44,681 nucleotides of DNA from Pseudomonadota bacterium (GTDB taxonomy: Bacteria; Pseudomonadota; Alphaproteobacteria; Acetobacterales; Acetobacteraceae), in assembly GCA_021818505.1 (NCBI GenBank), contig JAKADX010000035.1, forward strand, positions 1 through 44,681, written 5' to 3'. Under the pieces are notes generated by a model. It was not told the DNA's origin and did not search any database. It saw nothing but the letters and a program-made list of their open reading frames with translations. Made by a program: the position numbers and the translations under genes. Below, in pieces: positions 1 to 7,947 of the stretch. Within the stretch, counting starts at the first letter, position 1, and every line of letters starts with the position of its first letter.

Positions 1-810
1 GGCGCGCGCCGCCCGGGCCGCCGCCAGCGCCGCCGCCAGCACCGCCAGCTTGGCGGCCCACGCGATCGCCGCCGCTGGCCAGAGCAGCGGCAGCCCGCTC
101 GCCGCCACGATGCCGTAAGGGGCGAACACGGCGACGATCAGCGACAGCAGCGTGAGCGTGCGCAGCGCGGCCGCGCCCTCGGCCAGTGCGAGGTGCCGGC
201 CGGAATAGGCCTCGTGCAACGCCGCCTCCTCGTCGGCCGGAGCGAGAAGGACCAGGGCGCCGAGCGCCAGCGCGAGAGCCGCGTGCGGCGCCCCGCCATG
301 CGCCGCGAGCGTCGCGATGCGGTCGATGTTGGTGCTGCCGGCGGCGAGCGCGAGCGCGAGGGCGACCAGCGCCAGGGTCGGCACGGCAAGCGCGCCGAGC
401 GTGGCGGTGCGGCCGGCGGCGAGTCCGCCGGGCGCGGTCCCGGCATCCATCGCCGCCAGCACCGACGCCGCGCGCGCCAGCGCCAGCAGCCCGCCCAGCA
501 CCAGCAGGTCCGCGGCCGGCGCGCTCGCCATGCCCAGCGCGAAGCTGGGCACCAGCGCGGCGGCGGCGAGGCTGGCGGCGAACGCGGCGTGCGGCGCCGC
601 GACGGCGAGGGGACTGGCGCCCGCCGCCACCACCGGCTGCTTGCGCGCGAGCCGGATCAGGTCGTGCCAGGGTTGCAGGAGCGGCGGCGGCGCCCGGCCG
701 AGCAGCCGAGCCCGCCCGATCCGCATCACGCCCGCCAGCAGCGGCGCCGCCGCCAGCACCAGCGCAATATGCAGCAGTTGCGCGAGCAGGCCGAGCAGCG
801 CGGCGATCAT
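1..810 (-). CDS. HyfC/HycD-like (NuoH-like) membrane subunit, 3' end cut by window
   Basis: Partial gene; 270 codons are visible without a stop and the C-terminus lies beyond the window. The ATG at 810 overlaps the stop of the HyfB-like gene (ATGA), so the two are translationally coupled. The protein is a multi-helix membrane protein. The motif LLQPWHDLIRLARKQPV (residues 44-60), the MDAGTAPGG stretch (121-129) and AYSGRHLALAEGAAALR (201-217) match the HyfC/HycD/NuoH family, which anchors the peripheral hydrogenase-like arm of group 4 complexes. Oddities: the family Ser-Arg-Glu and Ala-Glu-Pro glutamates read Gly-Arg-Thr (133-135) and Ala-Val-Pro (142-144), and about 14 residues that normally precede the H-E-x-x-x-EYSG segment appear to be missing. 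Family assignment is firm; activity is uncertain. Confidence 0.8.
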   Translation of the reverse strand, partial: MIAALLGLLAQLLHIALVLAAAPLLAGVMRIGRARLLGRAPPPLLQPWHDLIRLARKQPVVAAGASPLAVAAPHAAFAASLAAAALVPSFALGMASAPAADLLVLGGLLALARAASVLAAMDAGTAPGGLAAGRTATLGALAVPTLALVALALALAAGSTNIDRIATLAAHGGAPHAALALALGALVLLAPADEEAALHEAYSGRHLALAEGAAALRTLTLLSLIVAVFAPYGIVAASGLPLLWPAAAIAWAAKLAVLAAALAAARAARA

Positions 811-2804
811 CGCGGCGCCGCCGCCAGCAGCAGAGCAACCAGCGTTGCCAGCGCCATCGCGAGCGCGGCGCGCAGGCTGGCGCCCTGCACGCGCGCGGCG
901 CGCCCGGCGAGCGCGCGATGCAGCCGCAGCGCCGGGCGCGCCACGAAGGCGACGGCCGGATCGCGCAGCCGCCGCGTGAGGCGAGCGGGGTGCGTGGCGC
1001 CGGGCGGGGCGGCGGTGACCGTCTCGCGGGCACCGAGCAGCGTGCGGCCGAGCGTGGCGCGCAGCGGCTGCGCGAAGCCCACGGCGTCCACCTGCGCCAG
1101 CGGGTCGCCGAACGGCAGCCAGGGCGGCGGCGCGTCGGCCCCGCCATCCCAGGCCGGCGCGATGCGGTGGCCGTCCGGCCCCTGCGCACGCGCCAGCAGC
1201 CACCCGATCAGCGCCGCCGCCAGCAGCAGCAGCGCCAGCGCCGGCGCCGCATAACCCGGCCCGCCCGCCTGCGCGGTCACCGCCAGCGCGCCGGCGCGCC
1301 CCGCCAGCGCGTCGCCGGACGCAAGCAGCAGCGCCGGCCGGGCCAGTGCCAGCACGACGCCGGGGAACAGGCCGAGCAGCAGGCCGGCCACCGCCAGGGC
1401 CGCGATGGCGCGACGCTGCGTCGCGGGCGGCTCCTGCGCCGCGGCGGCGCGCGGCGTGCGCGGACGGCCGAGGAAGGCCACACCCACCAGCCGCAGCGCC
1501 GCGACCCCGCCCAGCGCCGCCGCCAGCGCGATGGCCGCCACGGCGGCGACCAGCAGCGCCTGCATCGCCAGCCCGCCGAGGCGCGGTGCGGCGACCATCG
1601 CCTGGAACAGCATCCACAGGCCCGGGAAGCCGCCGCCCGGCGGCAGCGCCGCCAGCCCCGCCGCCCCGGCGAGCACCGCCAGCGTGGTGCGCGGCATCCC
1701 GCGCGCCAGCCCGCCCAGCCGCGCCAGCCGCTGCGAGCCGGCGCCGTGCCGCACCGCGCCCGCCGCCAGGGCCAGCAGCGCGATCACCAGTGCCGCCGCC
1801 ATCGCCTGCAACAGCGCCCCACCCAGGGCCAGCGCCGCCACCGCCGGCAGGTCAGTGGCGCGAGCGGCCAGCGCCACGCCGAGGCCGGTCGCGACCAGCC
1901 CGCTCTGCGCCACCGCCGCGCTGCCGAGCACCGATTTCAGGTCGACCTCCTGCGTCGCCCGCAGCGCGCCGAGCACGGCGCTCACTGCCCCGAGCGCCAG
2001 CAGCGGGGCGCCCCACCACGCGGGCTGCGCGGGTCCGGCCAGGTCGAAGACCAGCCGGATCAGCGCGTAGAGCGCAACCCCCGGCAGCGCCCCGGCGAGT
2101 ACGGCCGCACCCGGCCCGGACGCGGCGGTGGCCGCCGCCGGCAGCCACAGATGCAGCGGCGCCAGCCCCGCCTGGCTGCCCGGACCAAGCAGCGCGAGGA
2201 ACAGGACCGCAGCGGCGCGCCATCCCTCCGGCGGCTGCGCGCGGATGGCGGCGAAGCGCGGATCGCCCGCGGGCGCAAGCAGGACGAGGGACGCGATCAG
2301 GGCGGCGAGGGAGACCGACGCAATGCCAAGCTGCCGCGAAGCCGCCCGCCGCGCCGCCGGCTCGGCAACCGCGAGGATCAGTGCGAACGCGGCGACGGCG
2401 CTCAGGGCGACGCCGAGGGCCAGGGCGAAGGCGTCGGCGGCGAGCAGGGTCAGCGCCAGTGCCGCGAGCAGGGGCGGCAGGCGCGGCGGCGGCGCGTCGG
2501 CAAGCGCCGCGGCGCCGACCGCGAACAGCAGCAGCAGGAAGAACCCCGACAGCCCGTCGAGCGCCAGCGTCATGCCCGCGCCGGGCAGCCCGATCGGCAG
2601 GGCGAGCCGGACCGGCGGCGCGCCGAGCGCCAGATAGCCGACCATGCCGGCCGCAGCGGCCAGGCACAGCCCCATCGCGAGACTGGCGCCGAGTCGCGGC
2701 CGGATCGCCGCGCCCGGCCCGGCGAGCGCGAGCCCGCAGACCACGGCGAGCGCGAGGCCGAGCGCGGTTTCAGTCACGAGGATGGATCGCCAGGCTGCGC
2801 ACAT
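807..2804 (-). CDS. HyfB-like proton-antiporter-type membrane subunit (hydrogenase-4 component B family)
   Basis: 665 residues, close to the usual HyfB length (about 670), almost entirely hydrophobic with many transmembrane helices. DGLSGFFLLLLF (83-94), PLHLWLP (216-222), the VDLKSVLG segment (287-294) and a late LPPGGGF (388-393) place it in the Proton_antipo_M family (HyfB/NuoL/NuoM). In active members this family carries charged residues inside the membrane; here most are replaced (see findings), while Lys290 remains. Start: ATG at 2804 is used, but a GTG at 2777 (reading VTETALGL) is equally plausible, and neither has a clear Shine-Dalgarno sequence. It is the first visible gene of a minus-strand operon continuing into the HyfC-like gene, and is divergent from the hopanoid operon. 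Confidence 0.85.
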   Translation of the reverse strand: MCAAWRSILVTETALGLALAVVCGLALAGPGAAIRPRLGASLAMGLCLAAAAGMVGYLALGAPPVRLALPIGLPGAGMTLALDGLSGFFLLLLFAVGAAALADAPPPRLPPLLAALALTLLAADAFALALGVALSAVAAFALILAVAEPAARRAASRQLGIASVSLAALIASLVLLAPAGDPRFAAIRAQPPEGWRAAAVLFLALLGPGSQAGLAPLHLWLPAAATAASGPGAAVLAGALPGVALYALIRLVFDLAGPAQPAWWGAPLLALGAVSAVLGALRATQEVDLKSVLGSAAVAQSGLVATGLGVALAARATDLPAVAALALGGALLQAMAAALVIALLALAAGAVRHGAGSQRLARLGGLARGMPRTTLAVLAGAAGLAALPPGGGFPGLWMLFQAMVAAPRLGGLAMQALLVAAVAAIALAAALGGVAALRLVGVAFLGRPRTPRAAAAQEPPATQRRAIAALAVAGLLLGLFPGVVLALARPALLLASGDALAGRAGALAVTAQAGGPGYAAPALALLLLAAALIGWLLARAQGPDGHRIAPAWDGGADAPPPWLPFGDPLAQVDAVGFAQPLRATLGRTLLGARETVTAAPPGATHPARLTRRLRDPAVAFVARPALRLHRALAGRAARVQGASLRAALAMALATLVALLLAAAPR

Positions 2805-2876
2805 GGCGAGGATAGGGAAGGCGCCTGCGCCCAGGAAGCGCCGACTGCCGCGCCTGAATGGTGCGTGAGCGGTTCT

Positions 2877-2905
2877 TTGTCGGCGGCGGCGGCGCGGTCT
2901 ATACA
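2877..2905 (+). promoter_or_regulatory. Sigma-70-like promoter of the hopanoid operon (near-leaderless)
   Basis: TTGTCG at 2877-2882 and TATACA at 2900-2905 are separated by exactly 17 bp. A start about 7 nt after the -10 box would fall at 2911-2913, only 2-4 nt before the hpnA ATG at 2915. No Shine-Dalgarno sequence precedes that ATG, which fits a leaderless mRNA. Found by eye, not tested. Confidence 0.5.
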
Positions 2906-2914
2906 GCCGGCCGC

Positions 2915-3907
2915 ATGGACGCCGACCTCACCCTGCTGACCGGCGCCACCGGCTTCGTCGGTTCGGCCGTGGCGCGCGCGCTGCTGGCCGCCGGGCACCG
3001 GCTGCGCGTGCTGGTGCGGGGCGGCAGCGACCGGCGCAACCTCGCCGGCCTGGACGTGACGCCGGTGGAGGGCGATCTCGGCGATGCGCCGAGCCTCGCG
3101 CGCGCGGTCGGCGGCTGCCGGTACGTCGTGCATGTCGCCGCCGACTATCGCATCTGGGTGCCCGACCCCGCGGCGATGCTGCGTGCCAACGTCGCCGGCA
3201 CCGAGGCGCTGATGCGCGCGGCGCTGGCGGCGGGCGCGGAGCGCGTCCTGCATTGCAGCAGCGTGGCGGCGCTTGGCCTGACCGACGACGGCGCGCCGGC
3301 CGACGAGGAAACCCCGGTGAGCGAGGAGTCGATCGTCGGTGTCTACAAACTCTCGAAGTACCGCGCCGAGCGGGCGGTGCTGCGCATGGTGCGCGAGGAG
3401 GGGCTGCCGGCGGTGATCGTCAATCCGGCGACGCCGATCGGCCCGCGCGACATCAAGCCGACGCCGACCGGCCGCCTGATCGCCGACGCCGCCGCCGGAC
3501 GGATGCCGGCCTATGTCGATACCGGGCTGTGCATCGTGCATGTCGATGATGTCGCGGAGGGTCATGTCGCGGCGTTGCAGCGCGGGCGCATCGGCGAACG
3601 CTACATCCTGGGCGGGGAGAACCTGCTGCTGCGCGAACTGCTCGGACTGATCGCCGCCGAGACCGGTCGGCGCGCGCCGTGGCTGCGTCTGTCGCCGGGC
3701 CTGGTGTGGCCGGTCGCGATCGGGTTCGAGGCGGCGGCGCGCCTCGGCGGCATCGAGCCGCTGGTGACTCGCGATCATCTGCGCATGTCGCGCAAGAAGA
3801 TGTTCTTTTCCTCCGCCAAGGCGATGCGTGAACTCGGCTACGCGCCGCGGCCGGCGCGCGATGCGGTGCGCGATGCGGTGGCATGGTTTCGCGGGAGCGT
3901 CGCATGA
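2915..3907 (+). CDS. hpnA: Hopanoid-associated sugar epimerase HpnA
   Basis: 330 residues. An extended short-chain dehydrogenase/NAD-sugar epimerase: the N-terminal Rossmann motif TGATGFVG is at residues 9-16 and the YxxxK catalytic pair is Tyr144/Lys148. HpnA proteins are defined by residing in hopanoid clusters; the exact reaction is unproven, but a role in hopanoid side-chain or linked sugar metabolism is usual. The ATG at 2915 is chosen because the Rossmann fold begins directly after it; an upstream in-frame GTG at 2858 would lie inside the promoter. First gene of hpnA-B-C-D-E-shc; its stop overlaps the hpnB start. Confidence 0.9.
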   Translation: MDADLTLLTGATGFVGSAVARALLAAGHRLRVLVRGGSDRRNLAGLDVTPVEGDLGDAPSLARAVGGCRYVVHVAADYRIWVPDPAAMLRANVAGTEALMRAALAAGAERVLHCSSVAALGLTDDGAPADEETPVSEESIVGVYKLSKYRAERAVLRMVREEGLPAVIVNPATPIGPRDIKPTPTGRLIADAAAGRMPAYVDTGLCIVHVDDVAEGHVAALQRGRIGERYILGGENLLLRELLGLIAAETGRRAPWLRLSPGLVWPVAIGFEAAARLGGIEPLVTRDHLRMSRKKMFFSSAKAMRELGYAPRPARDAVRDAVAWFRGSVA

Positions 3908-5004
3908 CCTGGCTCGCGGCGATCGCGCTGCTGGCGTGGCTGTATCTGGCGCTGCTGCACGGGCGGTTCTGGCAGGCGGGGCCGGTGCTGGCGCCGGCGC
4001 GACCGAGGCACGCGCCGTCGGTCGCCGCGGTGGTGCCGGCGCGCGACGAGGCGGCGACGATCGCGCAGAGCATCGGCTCGCTGCTGGCGCAGGAGTATGA
4101 CGGTGACTTTCGCGTCGTGCTGGTCGATGACGGCAGCGAGGACGCGACGGGCGATATCGCGCGCGGGCTGGATGAGCGCCTCACCGTCATCGATGGCACG
4201 CCGCGCCCCGCCGGCTGGGCCGGCAAGCTCTGGGCCGTGGCGCAGGGCGTTGCGGCGAGCGACTCCGAGTGGCTGCTGCTGACCGATGCCGATATTGTGC
4301 ATGACCCCGCGCATGTCGCCACACTGATCGCGCAGGCGGAGCGCAGCGGCGCCGATCTGGTCAGCGAGATGGTGGCGCTGAACTGCACGAGTGCGGCGGA
4401 ACGCGCGCTGATCCCGGCGTTCGTGTATTTCTTCCAGTTGCTCTATCCCTTCGCGCGCGTGAACGATCGCGCGAGCCGCGTCGCTGCGGCGGCAGGCGGG
4501 ACGATCCTGGTGCGGCGCGCCATGCTGGAGCGCGTCGGCGGCATCGCGGCGATCCGCGCTGCGCTGATCGACGACGTGGCGCTGGCGGCGCTAGTCAAGC
4601 GCAGCGGCGCCGCGATCTGGCTCGGCCACAGCGCGCTCGCGCGCTCGATCCGGCCGTATCCGCACGCGGCCGATATCTGGCGCATGATCGCGCGCTCCGC
4701 CTATGTGCAGTTGCGCCATTCGCCGTTGCTGCTGGCCGCGACCGTCCTCGGCCTCGCGCTGCTGTTCGTGGTGCCGCCGGTGGCGGCGCTGGGCGGATCA
4801 TGGATCGCGCTCGCGGCCTGGGCGGTGATGGCGGCGACGTTCCTGCCGACGCTGCGCCGTTTCGGATTGTCGCCGCTGCGCGCGCCGCTGCTGCCGCTGG
4901 CGGGACTGTTCTACATGGCGGCGACGATCGGTTCGGCGATCGACCATCATCGCGGGCGCGGCGTGGTGTGGAAGCGCCGCGCCTACACGGAACGCCAGGC
5001 ATGA
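3904..5004 (+). CDS. hpnB: Hopanoid-associated glycosyltransferase HpnB
   Basis: 366 residues. Family 2 glycosyltransferase with an N-terminal membrane anchor (about residues 4-20), a GT-A domain starting at VVPARDEAATI, the acidic motifs LVDDGSEDATG and LLTDADIVHDP for nucleotide-sugar/metal binding, and two or three C-terminal transmembrane helices. This layout is typical of HpnB. Acceptor and donor are not established for the family. The ATG at 3904 overlaps the hpnA TGA (ATGA), and its own stop overlaps hpnC in the same way, so translation is coupled through the operon. Confidence 0.9.
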   Translation: MTWLAAIALLAWLYLALLHGRFWQAGPVLAPARPRHAPSVAAVVPARDEAATIAQSIGSLLAQEYDGDFRVVLVDDGSEDATGDIARGLDERLTVIDGTPRPAGWAGKLWAVAQGVAASDSEWLLLTDADIVHDPAHVATLIAQAERSGADLVSEMVALNCTSAAERALIPAFVYFFQLLYPFARVNDRASRVAAAAGGTILVRRAMLERVGGIAAIRAALIDDVALAALVKRSGAAIWLGHSALARSIRPYPHAADIWRMIARSAYVQLRHSPLLLAATVLGLALLFVVPPVAALGGSWIALAAWAVMAATFLPTLRRFGLSPLRAPLLPLAGLFYMAATIGSAIDHHRGRGVVWKRRAYTERQA

Positions 5005-5840
5005 CCACCACGGCGGACTCGGTCGAGCTGTGGTCTGGCAAGGATCGCGGCGACGAGAATTTCCCCGTCGGCTCCCTGCTGATCGCGCCGCACGTGCGCA
5101 AGCATGTCCACGCCTTCTACGCCTTTGCCCGCAACGCCGACGACATCGCCGACAGCGCGACGCTGCCGGCGGCGGCGAAGGTCGCGCGGCTGGACGTGAT
5201 GGAGGAGGTGCTGCTCGGCCGGCGCCAGTCCGGCAGCCCGAGTGCGACGCGGCTGCGCGCGAGCCTGGAGGAAAGCGGTGTCACGGCGCAGCATTCCTGC
5301 GACCTGCTTACCGCGTTCCGGCGCGATGCGACGCAACTGCGCTATCGCGACTGGGACGATCTGCTGGATTATTGCCGCTATTCGGCGATGCCGGTCGGGC
5401 GGCACGTGCTCGACCTGCACGGTGAGCTGCTGGAATCCTGGCCGGCCTCCGACGCGCTGTGCGCGGCGTTGCAGGTGGAAAACCATTTGCAGGACTGTGC
5501 GCGCGATCTGGTGACGCTGGATCGCTGCTACCTGCCGGCCGATCTGCTTGCGGCGCATGGCGCGCGCGTGGAGGACGTGACGGCGCCCGCGACGAGTGCG
5601 GGGCTGCGCCGCGTGTTTGACGCGCTGCTCGATCACTGCGACGCGCTGAACCGCACCGGCGCCGGGTTGCCCCGGCTGATCCAGAACCAGCGCCTGCGGC
5701 TGGAGACAGGGGTGATCACCGCGCTGTCGCGGCGGCTGGCGCGGCGGCTGCGGCGCGGCGATCCGCTGGCCGCGCGCGTGAAGCTGCGCAAGAGCGATGC
5801 GGTTTGGGCGATCCTCGGCGCGCTCAGGTTCCTGCGGTGA
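5001..5840 (+). CDS. hpnC: Squalene synthase-like HpnC (hydroxysqualene synthase)
   Basis: 279 residues. Trans-isoprenyl diphosphate synthase family (squalene/phytoene synthase fold). The first Asp-rich motif reads NADDIAD and the second is in the NHLQDCARDL segment; CRYSAMPVGRHVLDLHG is typical of HpnC. By published work on the HpnCDE route, HpnC converts presqualene diphosphate to hydroxysqualene. The start ATG at 5001 overlaps the hpnB stop; the stop overlaps the hpnD GTG. Acts at the cytoplasmic membrane with HpnD and HpnE. Confidence 0.92.
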   Translation: MTTTADSVELWSGKDRGDENFPVGSLLIAPHVRKHVHAFYAFARNADDIADSATLPAAAKVARLDVMEEVLLGRRQSGSPSATRLRASLEESGVTAQHSCDLLTAFRRDATQLRYRDWDDLLDYCRYSAMPVGRHVLDLHGELLESWPASDALCAALQVENHLQDCARDLVTLDRCYLPADLLAAHGARVEDVTAPATSAGLRRVFDALLDHCDALNRTGAGLPRLIQNQRLRLETGVITALSRRLARRLRRGDPLAARVKLRKSDAVWAILGALRFLR

Positions 5841-6688
5841 CACCGCTGGGCGCGGCGCAGGCGGACCTGGATGCGGTGACGGCGCTGGTGCGTGCGGCCG
5901 GCACCAGCTTCTATCGCGGGATGCGCGTGCTGCCGCCGGACCGGCGGCACGCCATGTACGCGATCTACGCCTTCTGCCGCATCGTCGATGACATCGCCGA
6001 CGGTGACGACGATCTGGCCCGCAAGCTTCCCGCCCTGGACGCCTGGCACGCGCGCGTCGCGGGCCTGTGGCAGGGTGCCAGCGACGGGCCGGTGACGCGC
6101 GTCCTGGCACGCGCGGTCGCGGTGTTTCCGCTGCGGGAGGCGGATTTCCACGCCGTCATCGACGGAATGCGGATGGATTGCGAAGCGGCGATCGTGGCGC
6201 CCGACACGGCGACGCTCGATCTCTACTGCGACCGCGTCGCCGTCGCGGTCGGGCGGCTGTCGGTGCGCGCGTTCGGCGATGCCTCGCCGGCCGCGGACGA
6301 GGTGGCGCACGGCCTCGGCCGCGCGCTGCAACTGACCAACATTCTGCGTGACCTGCACGAGGACGCGGCGCGCGGGCGGCTGTATCTGCCCCGCGAATTG
6401 CTGGATGCGGCGGGCGTGCCGCACGATCCGCACGCGGCGCTGGCGCATCCCGCACTCGCCGAGGTCTGCGCGCAACTCGCGCGGCGGGCGCACGGCTATT
6501 ACGCCGATGCTGCCGCCGCGATGTGCCGCTGCGACCGTCGCGCGATGCGGCCGGCGCGGCTGATGGGGGCGACGTACCAGGCGATCCTGGCGCGCGTCGA
6601 GCGGCGCGGCTGGCGCGACCTTGCCACCCCCGCGAAGCTGCCGAAATGGCAGAAGCTGTGGATCGCGCTGCGCTATGGGGTCGCCTGA
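5837..6688 (+). CDS. hpnD: Presqualene diphosphate synthase HpnD
   Basis: 283 residues from a GTG start at 5837 that overlaps the hpnC stop (GTGA). Same fold as HpnC, with FYRGMRVLP near the N-terminus, the first Asp-rich motif RIVDDIADG, the second NILRDLHEDAARGRLYLP, and a C-terminal MGATYQAILARVERRGW segment, all typical of HpnD/phytoene synthase-like enzymes. HpnD condenses two FPP to presqualene diphosphate, the first step toward squalene. An upstream in-frame ATG at 5804 lies within hpnC coding sequence and is less likely. Confidence 0.92.
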   Translation: MTPLGAAQADLDAVTALVRAAGTSFYRGMRVLPPDRRHAMYAIYAFCRIVDDIADGDDDLARKLPALDAWHARVAGLWQGASDGPVTRVLARAVAVFPLREADFHAVIDGMRMDCEAAIVAPDTATLDLYCDRVAVAVGRLSVRAFGDASPAADEVAHGLGRALQLTNILRDLHEDAARGRLYLPRELLDAAGVPHDPHAALAHPALAEVCAQLARRAHGYYADAAAAMCRCDRRAMRPARLMGATYQAILARVERRGWRDLATPAKLPKWQKLWIALRYGVA

Positions 6689-7936
6689 ATGCGCGCGGTG
6701 CGGCAGGTGCATGTGATCGGCGCCGGACTGGCCGGCCTGTCGGCCGCGGTCGCGCTGACGGCGGCGGGGCGACAGGTGACGCTGCATGAGGCGGGGCCGG
6801 CGGCGGGCGGGCGCTGCCGCTCCTATTTCGACCGTGATCTTGGCTGCCGCATCGACAATGGCAATCACCTGCTGCTGTCAGGCAATTCCGCGACCGCGGA
6901 GTATCTGACGACGATCGGCGCCGCGGGGTCGCTGACCGGGCCGCAGGTGCCGTTGTTCCCGTTCGTCGATGTGGCGAGCGGCGCGCGCTGGACGCTGGTG
7001 CCGAGCCGCGGGCGAATCCCGTGGTGGGTACTGCGTCCGCGTCGGCGCGTGCCGGGGACGCGCGCGCGCGACTATCTGTCGCTCCTGGCGCTGCGGCGCG
7101 TGCGCGGCGATGCGACAGTGAAGGATGCGCTGGATGACGGCGGCGCGCTGTATCGCAAATTGTTGGAGCCGCTGGCGATCGCGGCGCTGAACACGCCGCC
7201 GGATGCCGGACTGGCGCGGCTGCTTGGCCGCGTGGTGGAGGAGACGTTGATGCGCGGTGGCGCTGCCTGCCTGCCGCGCGTGCCGCGCGTGGGATTGTCG
7301 GAAAGCTTCGTCGATCCGGCCGTCGCGTGGCTGACGGCGCGCGGCGGTGTGCTGCATACCGGGCGGCGCATCGCGGCGCTGGACAGGCGCGGCGATGTGG
7401 TGGTGGGGCTGCATGGCCCCGATGGTCCGCTCGACATCGACGGCGCGGCGGTGGTGCTCGCGGTGCCGCCGCTGGTTGCGGCTGATCTGCTGCCCGGCCT
7501 GACCGTGCCGCAGCAATTCTCCGCCATCCTGAACGTGCATTTCCGCATCACGGCCAATCCCGGCCCGGCCGGCTTCGTCGGCGTGATCGGCGGCGTTGCC
7601 GAATGGGTGTTCGTCAAGCCCGGCATCGTCGCGGTCACGATCAGCGCCGCCAACCGGCTCGCCGACCTGCCCGCGGAAGAAATCGCTGCGCGCGTCTGGC
7701 CCGATGTGTGCGCGGCGGTGGGCCTGTCGGGTGCCATGCCGCCGTGGCGGGTGGTGAAGGAGAAGCGCGCGACCTTCGCCGCCACGGCGGCGGAGGAGAC
7801 GCGGCGGCCCGGCGCGCGCACGCGACTGCGCAATCTCGTGTTGGCGGGGTACTGGACCGCGACCGGCCTGCCCGCCACGATCGAGGGCGCCATCCGATCC
7901 GGCCGCACCGCCGCCCACCTGATCCTCGCAAGCTGA
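6689..7936 (+). CDS. hpnE: Hydroxysqualene dehydroxylase HpnE (FAD amine-oxidase family)
   Basis: 415 residues. The FAD-binding Rossmann motif VIGAGLAGLSAAVAL is near residues 9-23, followed by the EAGPAAGGRCRSY signature of the phytoene desaturase/amine oxidase family and a C-terminal GYWTATGLPATIEGAIRSG FAD contact. HpnE reduces hydroxysqualene to squalene. Its ATG abuts the hpnD TGA with no gap, consistent with coupling. Length is normal for the family. Confidence 0.92.
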   Translation: MRAVRQVHVIGAGLAGLSAAVALTAAGRQVTLHEAGPAAGGRCRSYFDRDLGCRIDNGNHLLLSGNSATAEYLTTIGAAGSLTGPQVPLFPFVDVASGARWTLVPSRGRIPWWVLRPRRRVPGTRARDYLSLLALRRVRGDATVKDALDDGGALYRKLLEPLAIAALNTPPDAGLARLLGRVVEETLMRGGAACLPRVPRVGLSESFVDPAVAWLTARGGVLHTGRRIAALDRRGDVVVGLHGPDGPLDIDGAAVVLAVPPLVAADLLPGLTVPQQFSAILNVHFRITANPGPAGFVGVIGGVAEWVFVKPGIVAVTISAANRLADLPAEEIAARVWPDVCAAVGLSGAMPPWRVVKEKRATFAATAAEETRRPGARTRLRNLVLAGYWTATGLPATIEGAIRSGRTAAHLILAS

Positions 7937-7947
7937 CGGACGCGATC

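Noticed and set aside
186-2939. Very long Arg/Gln/Pro-rich open frame on the plus strand
   Set aside because: It lies antisense to the hyf genes, is low complexity, has no motif and reflects GC-rich codon bias in the opposite strand.
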